This document shows, in pieces, positions 6,889 to 9,483 of a DNA stretch of 9,483 nt. The notes beneath the pieces are model-generated. The model made no database searches. It was not told the origin of the DNA and worked only from the letters and a program-made list of their open reading frames with translations. Made by a program: the position numbers and the translations under genes. The DNA is from an uncultured Ruminococcus sp. (lineage in GTDB: Bacteria > Bacillota > Clostridia > Oscillospirales > Ruminococcaceae), in contig CAMNAY010000049.1 in the NCBI GenBank assembly GCA_946531975.1, positions 1-9,483 of the forward strand. The letters run 5' to 3'. Positions within the stretch are counted from its first letter, which is position 1. Every line of letters begins with the position of its first letter.

Positions 6889-7419
6889 TTATGAGCGGGG
6901 AGTGCTGGCATCCATTTTGGCAAGCGCCGGAATATAGCTGATCTGATAGCCGATCCAGAATGCTGCTGCGGTTATGATCGGCAGAAGCGCGGTCAGAATT
7001 CGCTGAACGGCAGAAAGCGCCGCGAAAGTCTCCCTGCCGCTGAAAATCAGGCGGTATCCCTGAATAAACGGCGCATTCAGCAGCGGAAACAGATTCATAT
7101 ACAGGACGCTGCGGCTGTTGACTGTCAGCAGCAGGTATGTAAGCGCTGCGGGGATCATAGAGCAGAGCGCGAGAAATGCAGGCTTTGCCTGTGTTGTGCG
7201 CTGACCGGTGATCCGGTAGTGTGCGGCGTCCTGCTTTGCGATCTTCTGTGCGCAGCTCCCCAGCAGCAGACAATGCACTGTGATTCCGCAGAGCAGACTG
7301 AGATAGCGGATCCATTTTGCACTCATGATCGCGAAAGATACGGCGACGACCAGACACATCAGCTCAGAGATCAGCAGCCAGATCAGTACGGTTCCGCAGG
7401 ATTTCCAGAAATGCGGCAT
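6889..7419 (-). CDS. Four-helix integral membrane protein of unknown function
   Basis: A 176-residue protein I do not recognise. ATG 7419 follows GGAGGAAAT closely. Hydrophobic segments at about 10-32, 38-57, 79-99 and 141-161 suggest four membrane helices. A basic loop lies between helices 2 and 3 (AKQDAAHYRITGQRTTQAK, 61-79), and a polar loop at 100-140 contains NSRS, LNAPFIQGYRLIFSGRE and AVQR. The C-terminus is short and polar. No catalytic motif is apparent. It precedes the PdaA-type deacetylase by 77 bases on the same strand, so the two are probably cotranscribed. A role in the envelope or in sporulation is inferred from that neighbour only. The nearest convincing promoter on this strand is at 7659-7687, which would give a leader of about 230 nt. 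Confidence 0.72.
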   Translation of the reverse strand: MPHFWKSCGTVLIWLLISELMCLVVAVSFAIMSAKWIRYLSLLCGITVHCLLLGSCAQKIAKQDAAHYRITGQRTTQAKPAFLALCSMIPAALTYLLLTVNSRSVLYMNLFPLLNAPFIQGYRLIFSGRETFAALSAVQRILTALLPIITAAAFWIGYQISYIPALAKMDASTPRS

Positions 7420-7483
7420 ATTTCCTCCGTGTATTACGCAGCTCCGGCGGCATACTATGTATACGCAGAAAGGAGCGGTATTG

Positions 7484-7657
7484 ATGAAACAGAATCATGC
7501 GCACGACAGAGATGTCAAGATCTATACCCCGCTGCCGCGTCGGATCGGTCAGCCGCCTGCTATGCCGCAGACAGATCCGGAGGCAGATGAGGCAATATCT
7601 GTCTGGCAGCCTTCCTGTCACATGCCGGAAGACGCAGAATCCGGTCTCATCCAATAG
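7484..7657 (+). CDS. Small proline-rich hypothetical protein (57 aa)
   Basis: A 57-codon ORF starting at ATG 7484, preceded by a good AAAGGAG (7469-7475) at 8 bases. It starts with MKQNHAHDRD, has a central proline- and glutamine-rich part (TPLPRRIGQPPAMPQTDP, 15-32), then an acidic stretch and SGLIQ at the end. It has no signal peptide, no membrane helix and no motif I know, and is probably disordered. It diverges from the membrane-protein gene (ATG 7419, -) across 64 bases. Against it: I see no clear + strand promoter, and the whole ORF lies opposite the leader expected from the - strand promoter at 7659-7687. An in-frame ATG at 7457 would add nine residues but has no ribosome binding site. 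It may be real but tiny, or a chance ORF inside a regulatory leader. Confidence 0.45.
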   Translation: MKQNHAHDRDVKIYTPLPRRIGQPPAMPQTDPEADEAISVWQPSCHMPEDAESGLIQ

Positions 7658-7658
7658 T

Positions 7659-7687
7659 AATATACACGATTTTCACAGGATTGTCAA
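7659..7687 (-). promoter_or_regulatory. Sigma-A promoter reading left toward the membrane protein / pdaA genes
   Basis: On the - strand a perfect TTGACA (7687-7682) and TATATT (7664-7659) are 17 bp apart. Transcription would start near 7652 and run leftward to the gene starting at 7419. The -35 box lies in the left arm of the inverted repeat whose right arm holds the -35 box of the rpe promoter. Confidence 0.72.
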
Positions 7688-7781
7688 GCCGGATGTGAAT
7701 GCTTTTCGGCGCTCCGCTGAATTCCGGACAAATTTGCCGGCAAATTTGCCGGAATCTGCCGGAGCGCTTGACGAAATCCTG
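7676..7781. repeat. Long interrupted inverted repeat between divergent promoters
   Basis: The outer arms are CAGGATT (7676-7682) with AATCCTG (7775-7781), and GTCAAGC (7683-7689) with GCTTGAC (7766-7772), with a 2-base offset on the right. A second pair is GCGCTCCG (7709-7716) with CGGAGCGC (7760-7767). A third is ATTCCGG (7721-7727) with CCGGAAT (7749-7755), enclosing the 20-bp palindrome. The left half carries about 19 extra bases (7690-7708), so the structure is imperfect. It contains both -35 boxes, which points to a shared control region; an invertible segment is less likely because the promoters extend outside the arms. Confidence 0.75.
7729..7752. promoter_or_regulatory. Candidate operator: 20-bp perfect palindrome / tandem 12-bp repeat
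   Basis: CAAATTTGCCGGCAAATTTG (7729-7748) is its own reverse complement. Read another way it is a 12-bp unit CAAATTTGCCGG repeated twice in tandem (7729-7740, 7741-7752), and CCGGCAAATTTGCCGG (7737-7752) is also a perfect palindrome. It is nearly midway between the two -35 boxes and looks like a binding site for a dimeric repressor or activator. The regulator is unknown. Confidence 0.6.
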
Positions 7782-7796
7782 TTTTTGCGATATAAT
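7768..7796 (+). promoter_or_regulatory. Sigma-A promoter of rpe
   Basis: TTGACG (7768-7773) and a perfect TATAAT (7791-7796) are 17 bp apart, putting the start of transcription near 7803, about 30 nt before the rpe ATG. Its -35 box is inside the right arm of the inverted repeat. Confidence 0.85.
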
Positions 7797-7833
7797 AAAT
7801 CTGTATGGATCAAAAAAGCATGGGAGGAAAGAC

Positions 7834-8496
7834 ATGGCTCTGATTTCTGCGTCCATTCTGAACGGCGATCTGGCGCATTTGAGTGCGGTCGCTGAGACAG
7901 TCCGGAAAGCCGGTGCAGATGCGCTGCATTACGATGTAATGGACGGCTGTTTCGTTGATAATCTTTCGTTCGGACTTCCGGTGCTGGAGAGCCTTCGCCC
8001 CTGCACCGATCTCCCGATTGACGTACATCTGATGATACAGGAGCCGCTGCGTTTTGTGGAGCGGTTCGTGAAGGCAGGTGCTGATCTGCTCTCTTTCCAT
8101 ATTGAGAGCGGCTCCGATCCGGCGCAGACTTTGCGTGCGATTCAGCAGTTCGGGATTCCCGCAGGTATTGCCGTATCGCCGGAGACACCGGAGGAGCGGC
8201 TCAGACCGCTGCTTCCGCTGCTTCGTGAGGAGGATTTCGTGCTGATGATGACAGTGCGTCCCGGACTGGGCGGGCAGTCATTTATGCCGGAGGTTCTGCC
8301 CAAGATCCGGCATCTGCGCGAAATGTTTGCAAATGCCGGTATGACTGCGCATATCGAGGTGGACGGCGGTATCAATGCAGAGACCTCCGCACGCTGCCGT
8401 GAAGCCGGTGCGGATTATCTGGTTGCCGGTTCTTATCTGCTCGGCGCGGCATCACCTGCGGAAGCCGTACGGCTGCTGCGCGGCGAGGTGATCTGA
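7834..8496 (+). CDS. rpe: Ribulose-phosphate 3-epimerase
   Basis: A 220-residue TIM-barrel enzyme that interconverts ribulose 5-phosphate and xylulose 5-phosphate in the cytosolic pentose phosphate pathway. ATG 7834 follows GGGAGGA at 5 bases. The metal and catalytic residues are visible: S7 in SASIL, H32 and D34 in LHYDVMDG (D34 as catalytic base), H65 in IDVHLMI, and D177 in EVDGGIN (catalytic acid). The phosphate-binding elements are TVRPGLGGQSF (140-150) and AGS (198-200). Two positions vary from the common pattern: A6 replaces the usual Pro of the APSIL motif, and R142 stands where N or E is usual in the NPGFGGQ loop. The length is normal. In many Firmicutes rpe follows rsgA; here it stands alone behind its own promoter. 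Its last 64 bases overlap the oppositely oriented mecA-like gene. Confidence 0.95.
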   Translation: MALISASILNGDLAHLSAVAETVRKAGADALHYDVMDGCFVDNLSFGLPVLESLRPCTDLPIDVHLMIQEPLRFVERFVKAGADLLSFHIESGSDPAQTLRAIQQFGIPAGIAVSPETPEERLRPLLPLLREEDFVLMMTVRPGLGGQSFMPEVLPKIRHLREMFANAGMTAHIEVDGGINAETSARCREAGADYLVAGSYLLGAASPAEAVRLLRGEVI

Positions 8497-9059
8497 GCAG
8501 TCCCGCTGCAAACGGCACGGACTGCGTCCTGTTCGCAGAGACAGGTTCCGAATTCACTGAGCCTTGCGCGGTTCAGCGGGGACAGTCGGAAGGGGAGACC
8601 GTATTCCAGCAGAATATGCTGAACAGTGCCGGATCCGGTTCGGCACAGCTTCAGTGTCAGGATATACCTGCTGCGGCAGCGGTACAGTGTGCTGCTCAGG
8701 ATCCTGCTGCTGTGTCTGCTGAGCTGCATACAGCAGGACAGCAGCGATTCCTGATCCGGAAAGCCTGCTGCTGTGCTGACGTTCTTTGTCTGAACGGGGG
8801 TATCATTCCGGCTGGCCGGCATTTGTACGGTGAAATAGGCGGTCAGTCCGCCTTGCGGAGCTGCAAACAGCTCGACCGTGACCGGATATTCTGAAAACGG
8901 AATTCCGCTGACGGATTCTGCGTGGGAGAGCATCATCGAGATCAGCCGCATCATCTGCGGCGCATCAGCGGCAGAAGCGGATTCGGCGAGAAAGTGCTTC
9001 AGCTCATCCGCCGAAAGCTGCACTTTTACGGATTGTGCGGAGAGCCGGTTTACGGTCAT
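8433..9059 (-). CDS. mecA: MecA-family ClpC adaptor protein
   Basis: A 208-residue protein. MecA-type adaptors bind substrates with an N-terminal domain and ClpC with a C-terminal domain, delivering proteins to ClpCP proteolysis in the cytosol. The N-terminus RLSAQSVKVQLSADEL (5-20) matches the MecA opening pattern (xRIxxxxIKVxLxxxDL), followed by the helix-rich SRxMMxxA-like part at 34-50. A polar linker spans about 80-103. The C-terminal domain fits MecA: a helix at 104-120, SSTLYRCRSRYILTLKL (122-138), HILLEYG (148-154) and LSEFGTCLCEQDAV (167-180). ATG 9059 has AAAGGA 10 bases upstream. The usual MecA end falls near residue 187; the last 20 or so residues are Ser/Arg/Ala-rich and are read from the strand opposite the 3' end of rpe. 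I assign the family from pattern memory, not a search. The substrates cannot be told. Confidence 0.72.
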   Translation of the reverse strand: MTVNRLSAQSVKVQLSADELKHFLAESASAADAPQMMRLISMMLSHAESVSGIPFSEYPVTVELFAAPQGGLTAYFTVQMPASRNDTPVQTKNVSTAAGFPDQESLLSCCMQLSRHSSRILSSTLYRCRSRYILTLKLCRTGSGTVQHILLEYGLPFRLSPLNRARLSEFGTCLCEQDAVRAVCSGTAQITSPRSSRTASAGDAAPSR

Positions 9060-9095
9060 GAAAATCGGTTCCTTTCTGTTGAAATGGAGGCTATC

Positions 9096-9483
9096 ATGGA
9101 AACACGCCGCAGACTGCGCGGGCAGAAGGCACGGGAACGTCAGAAGGAACGAATGATCCTGACGGGTGCTGCTCTGCTTTCGCTGCTCGGCATTGCGTCC
9201 GGATTATACGGACTGCGGGTCTGGCTGCTCGGCGGGATCGCCGGGGCGACAGCGCTTTCAGCAGAGCTGATCTGTCTGCGAATCCGGAAAAGAAAGCCGG
9301 ATTTCCGTGCGGCGCAGTCTGTTCTGGACGGATGGATCCTGCTGATGCTGATGCCGGTGACAGTACCGGTTCCTTTGCTTATCATATCCTGTGTGTTCGC
9401 AATTATCATCGGGAATTTCCGGATAAAAGGCGATACGGCGCCGGTGATTCCGGCGGCTCCGGCAGGCTTTTGCCTTGCATGGC
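9096..9483 (+). CDS. RnfD/NqrB-like membrane protein, partial (runs off window end)
   Basis: An open frame of 129 codons from ATG 9096 (GGAGG 9086-9090, 5-base spacing) to the window edge without a stop. Residues 1-19 are strongly basic, and hydrophobic segments lie at about 20-36, 42-61, 78-92 and 93-107. The order resembles the start of RnfD: LYGLRVWLL (37-45), then SAELICLRIRKRK (55-67), SVLDGWILLMLMP (75-87) and FAIIIGNFRIKG (101-112), comparable to the RnfD pattern G-LL-L-LP then FAI-I-K-GG. Where RnfD normally has a conserved N-x-FNPA-x-G, this has VIPAAPAG (117-124). RnfD subunits carry covalently bound flavin in ion-translocating ferredoxin:NAD oxidoreductase complexes; the flavin-attachment threonine would lie beyond the window. 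Upstream there is no rnfC, and the divergent neighbour is mecA-like, so it may be an orphan RnfD paralogue. Moderate confidence in the family, low in function. Confidence 0.6.
   Translation, partial: METRRRLRGQKARERQKERMILTGAALLSLLGIASGLYGLRVWLLGGIAGATALSAELICLRIRKRKPDFRAAQSVLDGWILLMLMPVTVPVPLLIISCVFAIIIGNFRIKGDTAPVIPAAPAGFCLAW

Noticed and set aside
6812..7357. Longer start for the PdaA-type gene at 7357
   Set aside because: The extra 182 residues are an out-of-frame shadow of the membrane-protein gene; the signal peptide and AAAGGAG fix the start at 6811.
7364..7654. 96-codon - strand ORF as a leader gene before the membrane protein
   Set aside because: It begins at the predicted transcription start with no ribosome binding site, overlaps the next gene and has an Arg-rich, shadow-like composition.
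7676..7781. Invertible (phase-variable) promoter flanked by inverted repeats
   Set aside because: Both promoters straddle the repeat arms, with their -10 boxes outside; inversion would leave the arrangement nearly unchanged, and no recombinase gene is nearby.
8616..8894. 92-codon + strand ORF after rpe
   Set aside because: It has no ribosome binding site and a Cys/Ala/Gln-rich composition, and it lies opposite the mecA-like gene, whose family pattern is clear.

Overview
The window looks like chromosomal DNA from a Gram-positive anaerobe of the Clostridia, most likely a Ruminococcus-like member of the Oscillospiraceae. The reasons are strong AGGAGG-type ribosome binding sites, consensus sigma-A promoters, a coding GC content that looks a little above 50% by eye, a spore-type PdaA deacetylase, a MecA-family adaptor and a MinD / methylglyoxal synthase / PBP2 gene set typical of clostridial cell-shape loci. 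I see no phage, IS, tRNA, rRNA or CRISPR. Species placement is inference.

Left region (1-6050, all + strand): a membrane-anchored extracellular protein (61-723); a textbook sigma-A promoter (842-870); a MinD-type ATPase that ends before the usual membrane-targeting helix (975-1715); a methylglyoxal-synthase-fold protein (1821-2228) in which three catalytic positions are substituted; a terminator-like hairpin; hisS (2314-3615); a class B penicillin-binding protein of the PBP2/MrdA type (3657-5699); and, overlapping it by one base, a single-cysteine ArsC/Spx-fold protein (5699-6046). In many clostridia minD, mgsA and the PBP2 gene lie in one mreBCD-mrdA-minCDE-rodA-mgsA cluster. Here minC, minE, rodA and mreBCD are absent and hisS sits in between, so this looks like a shuffled remnant of that cluster. 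A bidirectional terminator (6053-6082) closes the region.

Middle region (6086-7834): on the - strand, a four-helix membrane protein (7419 to 6889) is followed by a PdaA-type muramic delta-lactam deacetylase (6811 to 6086). A small 57-codon + strand ORF (7484-7657) lies upstream of them. Between this group and rpe is the most structured non-coding DNA in the window. Two outward-facing sigma-A promoters have their -35 boxes in the two arms of an interrupted inverted repeat (7676-7781), and a 20-bp perfect palindrome lies between them.

Right region (7834-9483): ribulose-phosphate 3-epimerase (rpe, +) converges with and overlaps by 64 bases a MecA-family ClpC adaptor gene (-). That gene diverges, across only 36 bases, from a + strand gene cut by the window edge, whose N-terminus resembles RnfD/NqrB membrane subunits of ion-pumping flavin complexes.

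The best candidate for undescribed biology is the pair of altered regulatory-looking proteins: a MinD-like ATPase without its membrane anchor, next to an apparently catalytically dead methylglyoxal-synthase fold. Next is the mirror-image promoter between the pdaA group and rpe.
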